From Glandiceps talaboti (taxonomy: Eukaryota; Hemichordata; Enteropneusta; Spengelidae): 64,000 nucleotides of DNA. Location: NCBI RefSeq assembly GCF_964340395.1, contig NC_135551.1:10490879-10554878 (forward strand). Reading direction: 5' to 3'. The notes beneath the pieces are model-generated. The model was not told the DNA's origin, searched no databases, and saw only the letters and a program-made list of their open reading frames with translations. A program made the translations under genes and the position numbers. This document shows, in pieces, positions 40,102-52,400 of the stretch. Position 1 is the first letter of the stretch, and each line of letters begins with the position of its first letter.

Positions 40102-43060
40102 AGCAATTGGATTAACCTCAAGATGTAGAAAATTAAATAACTCTTTTCTATATTACGAGATCATATGATCATGATGAGATGGCATTTTGTATTGAATGTA
40201 ACGAATATGAATGAATGATAGTTGGTCAAAGTGAAGGTCGCCATTTCATCCAATGACCTTCCACCAACCTACTTCTCATTTAGAAATCACATGATCTGCC
40301 ATAAGTTGATTGCATACACAAATAATTGGCGGCCATCATTTCTCTCGTATTGTGCTCTGTCTATTCATTGAAACTACCATTGGGATTCCTGAAAAACACA
40401 AAAGAAAAAACAAAAAAAAACAAAAAAAACAAACAAACAAACAAACAAACAAACAAACAAACCCCAGCTAACACCTTCAAAGAACTGTAGCGCGGTTTTC
40501 TTATTGTAATGCGCCATCCTTCGTACAGGGTATGACAAAAAATGCCTGTAATCGTTCGATTACGAAAACGATTGATAGATTTGATGATCGCTTGATTAAT
40601 TAATAATTCTGTGTATACTTTATTTACAGTAAGCTATTTATGGTCATGTCAAGTGCCATCTTAGAAGACATGTTGAAGAGGTGGAAGTATACACGGCTAT
40701 CTTGACTCGCAAAGATAATATTTACATATTCAGATTTCATAATTTGACGATGGACTAACATTTCTATAACATGATAATGGTTATTATAAGAGTACACATC
40801 TCTAGTTCATCTAATTATTGATAATGTGGTTGTATAATTAATTTAAGAAATATAATATTTCTCATACTGGATTTTCCAATTTGTTTTCTTTTTTTTCTGT
40901 TCAGTATAATGTGTGTGTCTGTACTCTTCCATATTATGTTTTTGTTTTCGATCCCGTCCTATTCTTGCTCATCCAAAGTCAATAACGTACAAATGTGAAG
41001 GACCATGTTTCATGGCTAGAGATTCAATTTTATAATATTCAAAAAACAAGTAGCTTCCAAATCAATTAAACTGTTCGGGCAGTTTGAATTCATCCTTGGA
41101 GATTGGAATAGATAATGCAAACCCAAATGAAATATAAACCGATCGCAACCTCCTTTGTTTGGTATATATAGTTGGAAAGTGTGTCAGCTTTTAGGCAGAT
41201 ATTGCCCTCGCTGGCATGTGTTTGTAATTCAAAATACACAATTGCGTCCCGCATTAAATTGTAACTTTAATAGTGGTAGTGTTCGTCCTATTTTCTCTCT
41301 TTTTGCAAATGAATCAGATTTAATCATGTCTACTCCCCTTGTCTCTATAAGACACCATAGAATTAAAGAAAATATGTCACGAAAGCGGAGTTATTCGAAA
41401 AGTGCAAGATGGGGGAGGGACCACAATTACTGGAGAAATAACAAAGAACACACACACACACAGATGTCACAGGTTTAACATTGCCTAATATTTTTTTCTA
41501 AAATAATAAAATGCAACAATTGTACAGCGAAATCGTTTGTATGAAAACTATGCTCAAAACTGCAAACTTAGAGTGCACTATAAAATTACTGATGGCGGTT
41601 TGTGGCAAATAAAACTACTCACAAAGTTCGACTTTCAGTTTCTTTTGTCTTCTATCAAAGTGCAGACTTGAGACACACTATTGGCACTGAAACACACGCA
41701 ATTCATGGATGAGATTGTCCATTGTCCAGCAAAGAAACGTTCAGTTCAATACAACATGTCTTATTCACAATCCCCGCCAAAACGTCGAGCTTCCAAGCAG
41801 AGTTCAGAACTTTCTCATATCTCCATCTGCATCCAATAGCAAGGTTGTAAGTTTATTACACATCAAAATCTGAAGATCAGCTCCCGCAAATGTCAAATAT
41901 TTATCCCATTTGTACTACTACGTAAACAAGTATATTGCCACACACGATTGGATGATCCTAATTGCCACCAGGTGTCCTTCATCACCTTTTCGTCTATTAC
42001 AATACAGCACTAAAGTTGACAAACTGTAGTGGGAAGTGCATGTGAACTTACTGTGATAATGGGTCACCTTCAGCGGTAAAAATGCAGTTTTTGTCGAAAT
42101 ATGTTCTTAAACTACATAAACCCATATTTTCACCTAATTAAGTTTACGAATGCATTATTATGGATATATTATATCTGTAAAGTTAATTTAGTACAAGTAG
42201 AACTATATATCTCAAATAGGACGGTTTTGAAAAAATGTGTAAATTGAATAATTTTCATTGAGAGGCCGGGGGGGGGGGGGGGTTACTTCAAAATTGAGGT
42301 GTCGATGATAAAATGCACCCCAGGTATTTGTGAATGCAGCTAACGTAAGGCAGAAGTTAGGCTTACGTTTCATTAGTTCACTAGTTTCATTAGCATTTTC
42401 TTAAACTTTTAGAGAACCTCCGATACTACCGAATTTATATTTCGAAATAATTATGAAAAGTTACACAAATGGACGAGCTTTCAAAGATTTAATAAGAAGC
42501 AGGTTGACAAGGTCAGCAGACTAAGAACGTGAATGTCACCTGACAATAGAGTCACGTGATGCACGAAGCGTATAGCGGGCTAGGTTGTGATCTTTTTATT
42601 TTATGTCTATTTTCTTTGAATTCCTGGGCATAGGTATATAATAAATTGGCTAATCGTAATCTCGTAAGTAGGTCTATTTATTCCGTACTCGGAGGCCATC
42701 CGTTCAAAGATAGGAATAGTATTACAATAAAGCAATACATTATATAGCAATGGCACTGTTACATAACACTGTTTACTTCTTTACGTAGTTTCATGGCATG
42801 AAATAAGAATACTGCGAGACGTTGTAGTGTATCTACATTGTTAGAAGAAAGTAAATCGACAAAGTTCTGTACATCATGGAGAACCAGACTTTCATATATC
42901 TTGAAGGTCAGGAACTCATTCCAATGTTCTCACCGTGGTGTTATCTTTTTAAGGTCCTTACCCATTGTAAAATAATATTTACGTGTGAAACACAGTTTGA
43001 TTAAGCTATTTGATAGGTGCTTCCGATTAAAGGAATGATCTAATGTAACCCATAGTCTAG
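40102..43060. other. Intergenic, no gene seen
   Basis: Contains A-rich/(CAAA)n at 40,395-40,460 and a G-run near 42,270. Open frames such as 41,155-41,478 show no recognisable family. Confidence 0.5.
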
Positions 43061-43066
43061 TTGCTT

Positions 43067-43136
43067 GACCTCGGATGTTCCGATACAATACGACACATGA
43101 ACGAACATCGCTATTGAGAATGGAACATCCGAGGTC
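43067..43136. repeat. Perfect 15-bp inverted repeat, 40-nt spacer
   Basis: GACCTCGGATGTTCC (43,067-43,081) and its exact complement GGAACATCCGAGGTC (43,122-43,136), extended by GCT/AGC with a mismatch. Potential stem-loop. Confidence 0.85.
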
Positions 43137-43435
43137 TAGCTAAAGTCATCTCTGCAGTTCAGGGATATAAATAACTGCCAATCAGAGAACCGCATTGACG
43201 ACAAGAACAAACAGAGGACAATAGCTAATTTTCAGCTTAAGGAGGGGCTTGTAAAAATAACCACCAATGCCTTAACTGAAATGTGTGAATGACAACGTCT
43301 ACACACTCATCAAACTCACAATTATCATAATCTGATAAGACATAGGAGTTAGTAGTTTGTTATCATCGCGTGATATTGGACATAAGTATTATAGAGCATT
43401 AGCATTATAGAGGTCATGGGTTATTGAATATATTA

Positions 43436-43597
<162 letters not shown>

Positions 43598-43648
43598 GGC
43601 CCAACCCACGGCCCACTCAATGGAATGTCAAGAATGAAAATGACATTA

Positions 43649-43722
43649 GCTAGACGTTCGGGCAAGCCCTCACTGTGAACTTCGTTCGCTTATAGTATCG
43701 AAAGAAAGCCCGAACGTCTAGC
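43649..43722. repeat. Perfect 15-bp inverted repeat, 44-nt spacer
   Basis: GCTAGACGTTCGGGC (43,649-43,663) and its exact complement GCCCGAACGTCTAGC (43,708-43,722). Similar geometry to 43,067-43,136 but unrelated sequence. Confidence 0.85.
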
Positions 43723-44666
43723 AGCAAGACTATGCAACCCACTGATAAGGTAAACACTAATTATAAACGTGTAGGGGATATGCACCAATGCGACAACCTG
43801 TGATTGAAACTGTGGCCTGTTATCAAGAAATTTTAATCACACACGATTGAGGGTTTAATTAGAACTGCTTTATTTCATGTCATTGTTGTTGTTCGTATTA
43901 TTGGTTGCAATTTACCCACATTCAAGTCTTTTCTAGTCAAGTGGGGGTAGTGTGTGGGATGGGGATCACCACCGGGTTGGTTTGTGGGGATGGGGATCAC
44001 CAGTTGGGTGGTGTGTTTGGGCGGGGATCACCAGTGGGGGTGGTGGAGGTTTACAAGCAACCCGAGAAATGGGGTTATTATCATAATAATTTCATATACT
44101 TACTCGGCATAAAACGAGTTACCATGGCACTCTTCCATCGCAGTAATTTGTAGCTATTTAAAAATAAAAAAATGAATGGCTGTTTTCACAACAATATTGG
44201 CTTTTACGATAGGGCATGCGCACTTAGGTTTGTAGAAGATTTGCTCATATATGACAAAACCAATATTTTAAAAATAAAAGTTGTCATTGTGAAAGCAGGG
44301 CGAGTTTTGAGCAATATTTACAGTTGTTTGTTTGTGGTATCTGGATTCTCATAGTCTAGGAACAAATGACGTGAAAAGAAACACACCAACACTAATTTCA
44401 AGATAGCGATAGCGTTTTTGTATTTTGATACACAAGTGATAACAAATAATTGAAATTGAAATTTTCTGCCGGGGAATAAAAATTGGGAAGAAAAAAGTAA
44501 AGAGATGGTATAAAGTAAAGCCATGAATGCCGCTTTCAGCTATTTCTATTCTTATTACCACATCGTCTTTGCCTGATATACCTTTTAATCAACAGAATGT
44601 TTGGAAGGTACTGTCCAAAACATGGCAATTCAAATTCAATAATACTTTCCGAAGAGGTTTGCTTGT

Positions 44667-44750
44667 AGTCTGTGAGGTACGCCGCGCGATGGGGCGCCCT
44701 CACACATCGGCCAACCTCTCGGCGGAACGTCACGACGTATTTTACAGACT
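44667..44750 (+). repeat. GC-rich mini-element, third copy
   Basis: AGTCTGTGAGGTACGCCGCG ... TTTACAGACT, with complementary ends. Confidence 0.65.
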
Positions 44751-45362
44751 GAGTCTACTTTAATTGGATCCCATGAGAACAGACACGGGCTGGTCTAAGA
44801 GTACGATTCGATGCGTAACATATTTTTGAATGCTTATTCACTTGCCTATCCAATAATGTCTTTGCAAAATATATTGGCATTTGGATGTTGCTAGCTATTA
44901 AGGGTGTTATCATGTTACCATGGTTGGTTGGGCCAGTTATGTCAATATGTCTGCCAATCCACCAGGTAGATTTTGAGAACTGTATAAGATTCTTAACCAG
45001 AAGTTAAGATTTTTAGATAGAATTTACATATAAATGATGGGATCATTATGCTATGATTAAATCTTCATCTACACATCCCTAGGAACATTTCAACCAACAT
45101 TGAGGTAAACTGGCAAAAAGTTTCGGAATTAAAGATTTTGACCAATAAAAGACACATCGTTAGACCTTATGTACCTATCACTATATAAGACTGATGGGAT
45201 CATTAATGAACAATCTACACATCCCTAATAAATTTCAGACATATCTGCTTTGTATTTTTAGTTTCATTTTGCACACCAAAAATAAGATTTCTGTAGTACT
45301 CAAATCACGCACCTAGTGCACCTGAGGTGGGATGAGTTTGATTAGAGCAATTTCCATCTGAG

Positions 45363-45403
<41 letters not shown>

Positions 45404-45432
45404 AACAAACACACACACAGACACACATACAC
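45363..45432. repeat. (AC)n/(CAAA) microsatellite
   Basis: AC dinucleotides with a CAAACAAACAAAC interruption. Confidence 0.95.
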
Positions 45433-45439
45433 ACTTACT

Positions 45440-45883
45440 TTACGCAGACACAAATGTACATGCACGCTCATTATATGTCAAATATGTTGTACTGCTACCT
45501 ATAGTAGTAAGTCCAAAGGACATTAATGCCTGCGATTTGGATTTCTCATACTGGTTATTCACCAAAGTGATTTCATCATGAATATCACGCAGAAGAATTT
45601 TGAACTCAGTGACCAAGGACTTGATTTGGTTTAGCCGGTGAACATCTCCTAGCTCATTCTTGAGAACGTCGCCTTTCAGCCTTTCTCGGAAGTCTTTAAT
45701 CAGCGTCTTTTCAGACAGCTATCTGGTGCGCAGTTCAGAGAATCGATCCTCCACAGAAAAGCCACAAAACGAGTCATACGATGTTTGATATTGGTTGTTG
45801 ATGCTAATAATAACCTCACTTGTCACATAAACACTGGAATTTCCCAAATCGAAAATAGAAATAGAAAGGCCCTCTAACTCTAA
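45440..45883 (-). pseudogene. Unidentified minus-strand coding trace with one stop
   Basis: The minus strand reads as protein-like sequence from about 45,883 down to a TAA at 45,440-45,442, interrupted only by TAG at 45,719-45,721. The part after the stop (DFRERLKGDVLKNELGDVHR, then ITLVNNQYEKSKSQALMSFG) is charged and probably helical. Codon-like composition and the long open stretch on an AT-rich background suggest a former gene or transposon ORF. I do not recognise the family. Confidence 0.35.
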
Positions 45884-46271
45884 TAATTTTTATCCAATGC
45901 ATTGCAATTGATGTCGCTATTTCATTCCAACTGTAGAAAAAAGACCCACGCAGATTTAATTAAGCGAACTGTTGATGATAAATCCAAATTCAAAACAGAT
46001 TTATATGTTTATTGCAAGTGCCTCATATCAGACTTCCTGACTAATAGGAACATCAAGAGAAGTCTTTCGGCTATTGGTGGATATGATTCATTAATTGGAA
46101 TTAAATAGAACATATTCAAAAATATTAACTAAACCCCTCAAACTAACAGACTGTTCCACTTCAAAAAAATCTTTGAAATGTTAGACAGAATAGCCACAGC
46201 AAAGACAGACAATCATCGTAGAGGGTGTTTGGCAATATCTTTTGACATATATGGATGAATTCATAAACCGC

Positions 46272-46372
46272 ACATACAAATACAAATACAAATACAAATA
46301 CAAATACAAATACAAATACAAATACAAATACAAATACGAATACAAATACGAATACAAATACAAATACAAATA
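46272..46372. repeat. (ACAAAT)n hexanucleotide microsatellite
   Basis: About 16 units with a few A-to-G variants. Confidence 0.97.
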
Positions 46373-46744
46373 AAATTCACTACAATTTGAAATCAAAAGT
46401 CCGTTTATCGGAAACACACATTTTGTTTATTTTGCCCAATTCAGAAATATTTTCATTATACCTTTAAGTTGTATTTCAAATAATATTTCAAAATATTTCT
46501 GCAAAATAGAATCACTTTGATTATAGTGAAGGACGTTGTCGCTTGATGACCTATGAATGTTAGGTAAGCTATATAGAAAGTGAGCGTAAATAGTATTTTA
46601 TTCAATTATAATTTGACAAAGCCATTAATTTGCTTATATTCCAAATATCACTCGACAATAATTTCACACAGAAAGCTCTTGAACATGTTGTTTCTCTACT
46701 CCATCGTTTAATTAATTAGTATGCCCGTTTAATTATCGATTGTT

Positions 46745-46843
46745 TCACTGGCTGAAAGCTCGACTAAGTTTAAAGCGAATGGCATCCATGTCCGAGTAGA
46801 GTGTTTCGGCTTTTGATTTCAGACCATCCAGTTCTCCTAGCCA
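46745..46843 (-). CDS. Possible last coding exon of an unknown minus-strand gene
   Basis: Minus strand: acceptor GGTATCTTACAG, then 33 in-phase codons ending TGA (46,745-46,747). The peptide starts WLGELDGLKSKAETLYSD and ends FKLSRAFSQ, a plausible amphipathic coiled-coil end. Upstream exons could not be found between here and 48,000. It may relate to the trace at 45,440-45,883 or be chance. Confidence 0.3.
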   Translation of the reverse strand, partial: WLGELDGLKSKAETLYSDMDAIRFKLSRAFSQ

Positions 46844-48066
46844 CTGTAAGATACCAGAGACACGCACACTTACATTAGAGCTTACTCACTGAGTTTGAAA
46901 GGTATACATGGCCAATTTGTTGTAAAGACGTGGTAAATTGAGATACTTATGTGGTAGGGGTGTGGCAAAGGCAAAGTAAGCTGTAGTCAACAAGCTATGC
47001 TGTCAATACAGCTACGCGTATCGGTGTAACAAAGTACAATATAGGCACGGGGAGATATATAATGTAATTTCAGAGTTAGAGCGTGCAGAGTCAGAAATAC
47101 TAATGTCATCCACAAATCAAGTAAGCTTACAAGAGACAATGAGGAAACATTTTATTTTGTCTGTAAAGTTGATGAAATGAGACATAATCTTGAAACAGTG
47201 CAATTTTTTCATGTATATAGAGAGGGTGTACTGATTCTCGCAAAGGGGAGAGTTCACTACAAATGACGCCAGTCTTCAAGAAACGTGGAAAAATGTTAGA
47301 AAAAAATGACGACATGGTAACAGAAGTGTACAAAGATATTTTAAACAGATATTTTAGGAAATTTATCAGAAATAAATTCAGTATACAGTACAGAAATACG
47401 AAAAAGAAAGGATACGCTGTACAGCACGTCTACCAGCTCTGCACAAAACAACTGAGCACACCATATATCATCATCGTCGTCGTAAACCACAGCCTCTTTT
47501 ACGGCACCGTCCGTCTGAAATGGGACTGGACAGAAATTACAGGGGGCGGTGATATTTTCAAAACACCAAGGCATGAAAAATATAGACTCCCCTTTAAATC
47601 TTTGCACACAAATTCCTGACCCACCCCTCTACCATGCATGAAAAAAGTGACACCCCTCCCCTGACAAATTCTAATGAGTTCACAAATACAATTCAACACA
47701 CTACGTTTTCCTGAAACTGCGTCTTCACTGTAAAACATAGTACTGTCAGTAGTTAAAAAGGGAAGGGAACTTTAAATAAGTGTATGGCATTGCGTTTACC
47801 ATATAACCAACTATAGGTTGTTAGATCAGTTTGTTAATAAGTGCAAGCAGTTTTCAAAGCTGGTTCAAAATTTATTATTTTGTTTGGTATAATAAATTGG
47901 TTTACAGGTCAGTTAGCCAAGTGTCCAGTTTGTCAAGGTTATTGCAGGGAAGACGTTGGCGATACGTCCCTTGGTCGACTTATTGGCACTATGCCTATAC
48001 AATGCTTGGAGTAATTTTACTGTCAGTATAATTAGTCCAAGTACAATGTAACAAAAATCCTATCAG

Positions 48067-48240
48067 AAACGCGTACGTGCAGGTGCCGAGAGCAGTATAC
48101 GCATAAACACATCCCTGGCCCTGATCAATAATCATGAGAAATTCTCCTTGTCCCTTGGTATAACCACTTTCCAAAACCACTTCCCAAAACAACTTGCCGT
48201 TTGCGTTATCAATGCATAAACACAACTTCGTCTGCGCCAT
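48067..48240 (-). pseudogene. Fragment resembling one blade of a PQQ/BamB-like beta-propeller
   Basis: On the minus strand, CIDNANGKLFWEV (48,178-48,216) followed by about 20 residues and VYAYTALGTCTYAF matches the blade pattern of quinoprotein-type propellers (L-x-x-I-D-x-x-x-G-K-x-x-W ... V-Y-A). No second blade, catalytic context or splice structure was seen, so this is a gene fragment at best. The segment is more CpG-rich than its surroundings. Family call is tentative. Confidence 0.3.
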
Positions 48241-48402
48241 TACGTGTACGCCTGCACGATAATGCCATACCATATGTAACTGACGCGCCAGACGTAACTG
48301 ACGCACAGCCACGTGCACGTACCAGTAACGCTATCTCTCATCATTCTAGTGATGATGATACCTTTAAGTATTCCAGTTGAACGTTATTATGTGGATACGC
48401 AA

Positions 48403-48921
48403 TGTGATCCCTTATGTTTAACTTGGTTTACGATTTAAATTTAGCGCCACTGGAAAATTGATGGTTGTTTATATTGTCGATTTTGAATTTCGAAATGGTA
48501 CCTATTTATTTTGATTATTTAAATTTGATATCATAATGTTGACATCTCTCTAAATTCGCAGATTTCATTAATTATTAAGATAAGTAACTTTCAACATTAA
48601 GATAAGTAATTTTCAACATATTTAAGATAAATAAGTTTAGATAAATAAGTGACTTTTGACATTGTAAGATATAAGTATTTTCAGATTTTAGGAGAATTTT
48701 AAGACATTTTAAGAGAATGTTTGACAAGTTTAAGAGAAGCACATTCTGACTTTTTACTGTCAAAATTTGTGACTCAGTAAATTTCACAGTTTTCTATTAT
48801 GATAAGACAATAAGACAATTATGATAACACAATTAAAAAACAAAAACATTGATCGACTTTTCCTATCTTTAGCAGTTACCTTAAGGAAGTGTGACTTTTG
48901 AATTCTCAACACAAAATTCTC

Positions 48922-48977
<56 letters not shown>

Positions 48978-49020
48978 CGACAAAACATTCCATAGAGAAT
49001 TAGATTACATTTTGATATTT
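48403..49020 (+). mobile_element. Solo or orphan LTR-like sequence
   Basis: Starts TGTGATCCCTTATGTTTAAC and aligns, with indels, to the sequence from 63,179 (TGTGACCCCTTGAGTTTAAC), through ATGGTACCTATTTAT and A/T-rich AAGATAAGTA repeats to GATTACATTTT near 49,003. Similarity starts abruptly at TGTGA in both, as at an LTR 5' end. The 3' boundary is unclear, and no matching internal sequence flanks this copy. Confidence 0.6.
48921..48978. repeat. (CAA)n microsatellite inside the LTR-like sequence
   Basis: About 19 CAA units. The corresponding place in the 63,179 copy is an A-rich CAAAA tract. Confidence 0.95.
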
Positions 49021-50225
49021 TCAATTAACTTTTCCTATAAATTTTGACGGAATGTGTTTTGAGTCAATTTCGCATTTAAATTTTTTTTTTTTTTTTTTTT
49101 TTTTTGGGGGGGGGCAAAACAAATTTTAAAGGGGGATATATAGTCAAGACAAATTCACGCGTGTGAGGTCAAATTGATTAATGAGACAGTGCAACAAGTC
49201 GGGTTATGAGTGTCACAATAAGTGATAATTTACGACCATAATTATGCCAACTGCTGTGTAGATATGGGTGTTTTAGACTGAAGTTTCAACTGTTGTTTTC
49301 TGAATCTAATTAAATGTATGTTATAAATATTTTCTAAACAAAGAAAAGAAAGTGAGTGCTTGTTTTGAAGGGATTGTTTATTGACCATATTTGTATTATG
49401 GAATGAAGATTTAAATTTGAATTAAATGTGAAGATGAGGTATACACTTTAGGGCCAGCTTTGATTTGGGTCTGACAAGAAACAGACCTGAGAAAAGCCTT
49501 AGATAATCCAAGACTGACTAGACACGGTTCGTGGCTAGGGACAAACTCGTCTATTAGAACAATGGCTTTTGGCCGTAAATGATTTGGGAGCTAAATTGAA
49601 ATCTCCTGTAAGCTGGCTGTGTACACATCACTTCACCAAAAGTAATTCTTGAGTCTTTAGTGAGTTTCTCCCCAGATTGTATGTCCTACAAGATCCTGGT
49701 GCGAACAAGGTGTGGTATGACAGCATGAACTGTGAAGTTTACTCTTGGATCAATTCTAACCAACACCAAAAACAAGGCGGTAACACTACATCACAGCATG
49801 AAAGGTGATATGATGTCTACTAGTGCCCAAATAAGGCCAGGTAGTATTTCATAACGCATCACATACTTGGGCACATATTCTTTCTATATAGCTCAAAGCA
49901 TCTCCCCCAAAATACTTTAGTGCCATATGAATCACTGCATGAAAGGGTGACCTTTGCCTATTTCAAATTTGTTAAGATCAATTCATATTTAGCACAGGTG
50001 TTGGTGGTAAAGTCCGAACGATTTCTGTGCTTCCAACAGTATTTGCCTTGGTTCAGTGTAGTATAGAGAATCAGAATATGCACATTGTAATGTTGAAAAC
50101 TAAATGTTGACAAATTAAAGTTGTTACATAGTCGACAACATCAGAATGACAAATACACTGATCTTTTTTTTTACAGGTGCTAATTACTTTGAGGGATGTT
50201 TACCAAAGTTCGCCCCAACCCCCAA

Positions 50226-50264
<39 letters not shown>

Positions 50265-50580
50265 GCACGCACACACGCACGCACGCACGCACACACACAC
50301 ACACACACACATACATACATACATACATACATACATTGTACATACATACATACTCTCTTCAGGTGGTGTTTTCCAAAATGAAACCCCTCTCCTCCAGCTA
50401 GGTAAAAGTGACCAGCCTTATTAAATAGTATGTCATTGGTGCTGACTGCTATGGCAAACGGCAAGGCTGTACAGCCTGTACACTAAAACAAATGTGTTAA
50501 TAGGTAAAACTACACTTCCACATTAACACCAAGAGGTACAAATCCCATCTCTCAATGACCATCATTCCCCAAAGCTAACA
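49021..50580. other. Intergenic, no gene seen
   Basis: Contains T/G homopolymers at 49,081-49,114 and AC/GCAC/ACAT microsatellite at 50,225-50,353. No recognisable coding content. Confidence 0.5.
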
Positions 50581-50582
50581 AT

Positions 50583-51276
50583 TTGTAAACCTCAACATAA
50601 AACTTACCATTTCTAGAATAACTATTTATCAGAATTTTTCATGTTGTGTTTATTTCAAATGAATAATTTTACCTTTCAAGTATTTTTTTGAATTTTTACT
50701 ATCATTTATACTTTTAAGTGTCTTTGAACACGTGTTTGACTATGGATATCGACAATATATGTCCATTATTATTCTTCATATTATTTAAAAGTTCAATGTA
50801 TGTACAACACAGTAATGTAATGCCTATTCATAAAAAAGAGTCTCTTTGGTATAGATGTCACTTCCTATTCCCAATCCATCGAGTTTAGGGTAGTGGTACA
50901 CCAAAGTAGTTCTGTGTAAGCGTGTAAAATAATATCTATATTTGTCATATATAAAAGCCTACTTATATAAGGTTGCTTTTATGGCTGTCTGCAGCCGTGA
51001 TTAATTTACATATAAATGAAGGATTACATCAATATCAATTTGCATACAAAATGCAGGTATGGCAGTATAATAATAAATCTCACTCTGTTAAATTACTGAC
51101 TAGACTTGTGCTGTTAAAATATGTTTCTAGGTTACACATATAGTTTCTACATTTCTATTAGGACTAATAAAAAAGTGTGGTTTCCATTACGCTCAATTTT
51201 AGAATAGGTGGGGTAGGTAGATTTTTTATTTTATTTTTGTGAGTGACTAGTTCAGGTTTTCTACTGTTTTCCAAAT
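50583..51276 (+). repeat. Composite repeat, copy A left part (R2 plus start of R1)
   Basis: R2 (50,583-51,186) matches 56,523-57,160 collinearly (e.g. GCCTACTTATATAAGG, GGCTGTCTGCAGCCGTGA), and both run directly into R1 (CGCTCAATTTTAGAATAGGT). Copy A is cut at CCAAAT, 51,271-51,276. Confidence 0.8.
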
Positions 51277-51756
51277 TAGTGCGGGGGCGAATGGCAGATT
51301 TTTGGGTTTCGTGTGAAATTCATGTTAATTTTTGCAAACATATCTCATTGTGTTCCTCATCATCTGAGGAATTAAAAAATATATGTTGGCAATTTTTATT
51401 TCAATATTAAGGGTAATGTTTGCTTCAATTTCATAAATGATGTAAAATCATGGTTTTTCTGTATATTGATGGCAAATTAAAATATGTGAACTGTGCGATT
51501 ACTTTATATTTGTATAAATGTACTTATGGGCATCCTGTAGACTATAAACTTGTAGACTGTTGTATAATTTTGCATTTTAATCACAATATTATAAATTCTG
51601 GCTTCTTTATTTGCATATCATTTGCATATTATGTATGATGCTTCCGGTTTATTTGATTTCCTGTATTGTTTGATGTTGCTGATTGCTATTCTTTCAAAAA
51701 TGTACGCCAAACATGAATTATTTCAGTTACTATGAATACTCTGGTTGGTTTTTATC

Positions 51757-52400
51757 TTTTAAAGCACTAGTAAGTCAAAACCTTGACTATGCTTCCCCAG
51801 TGTCTTCCCCACATATACGAATAGGGATATTGCATTTTTGGAAAAAGTGCAGCGTCGTTTCACCAGGATGATTCCGCAGCTTGGTGGCTTGAATTATGAG
51901 GACAGTTACGCATATTGAAACTGAGAACTTTAGAAACTAGATGAATTAGAGCTGATTTGCTGGAAGTGTATAAACTTTTCCATTTACATATTCTCCTTGA
52001 TCCAGTTGTATTTATCAAAGTATCTACTTCGACAACAAGGGGATATAGATTGAAATGATTTAAAGACTGATCCAGATTGGATATACCAAAATATATTTTC
52101 AGTCAACATGTTGTTAACATTTGGAACAGTTTACCAGAAAGGGTTATTGTTATTACTACACCAATTAAATCATTGTAATTACTTAGTAATTATTTTAATC
52201 CAGATTGGATATACGTAAATATTTTTCCAGTCAATATGTCATAGACATTTGGAACAGTTTACCAGAAAGGGTTATTGTGACTACATCAATTAATCATTTT
52301 AAAGTGTGTATTGATAACACCTCAGAACAGTAAGGGGTCTATAAAAGCCTCAGTGGCTTCCTTGCCCATGTACATTCATGGGTACATGCATCGTAAAAAA
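51757..52400 (+). pseudogene. 3' end of a dead LINE (CR1/Jockey-like reverse transcriptase tail)
   Basis: Pieces in different frames match the C-terminal RT region of CR1/Jockey-type LINEs: FKALVSQNLDYASPV (51,757 on), KVQRRFTRMIPQLGGLNYED (51,845 on), and FSQHVVNIWNSLPERVIV (near 52,100). The last block is repeated 128 bp later (52,200-52,278). Multiple stops and shifts: non-functional. Confidence 0.8.

Noticed and set aside
41155-41478. 107-residue plus-strand frame considered as a LINE endonuclease or small gene
   Set aside because: No diagnostic motif, ends in an (AC)n tract, and no further matching sequence around it.
47263-47619. 118-residue plus-strand and 88-residue minus-strand frames
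   Set aside because: Overlapping on both strands, no family resemblance, and part looks like dispersed repeat sequence.
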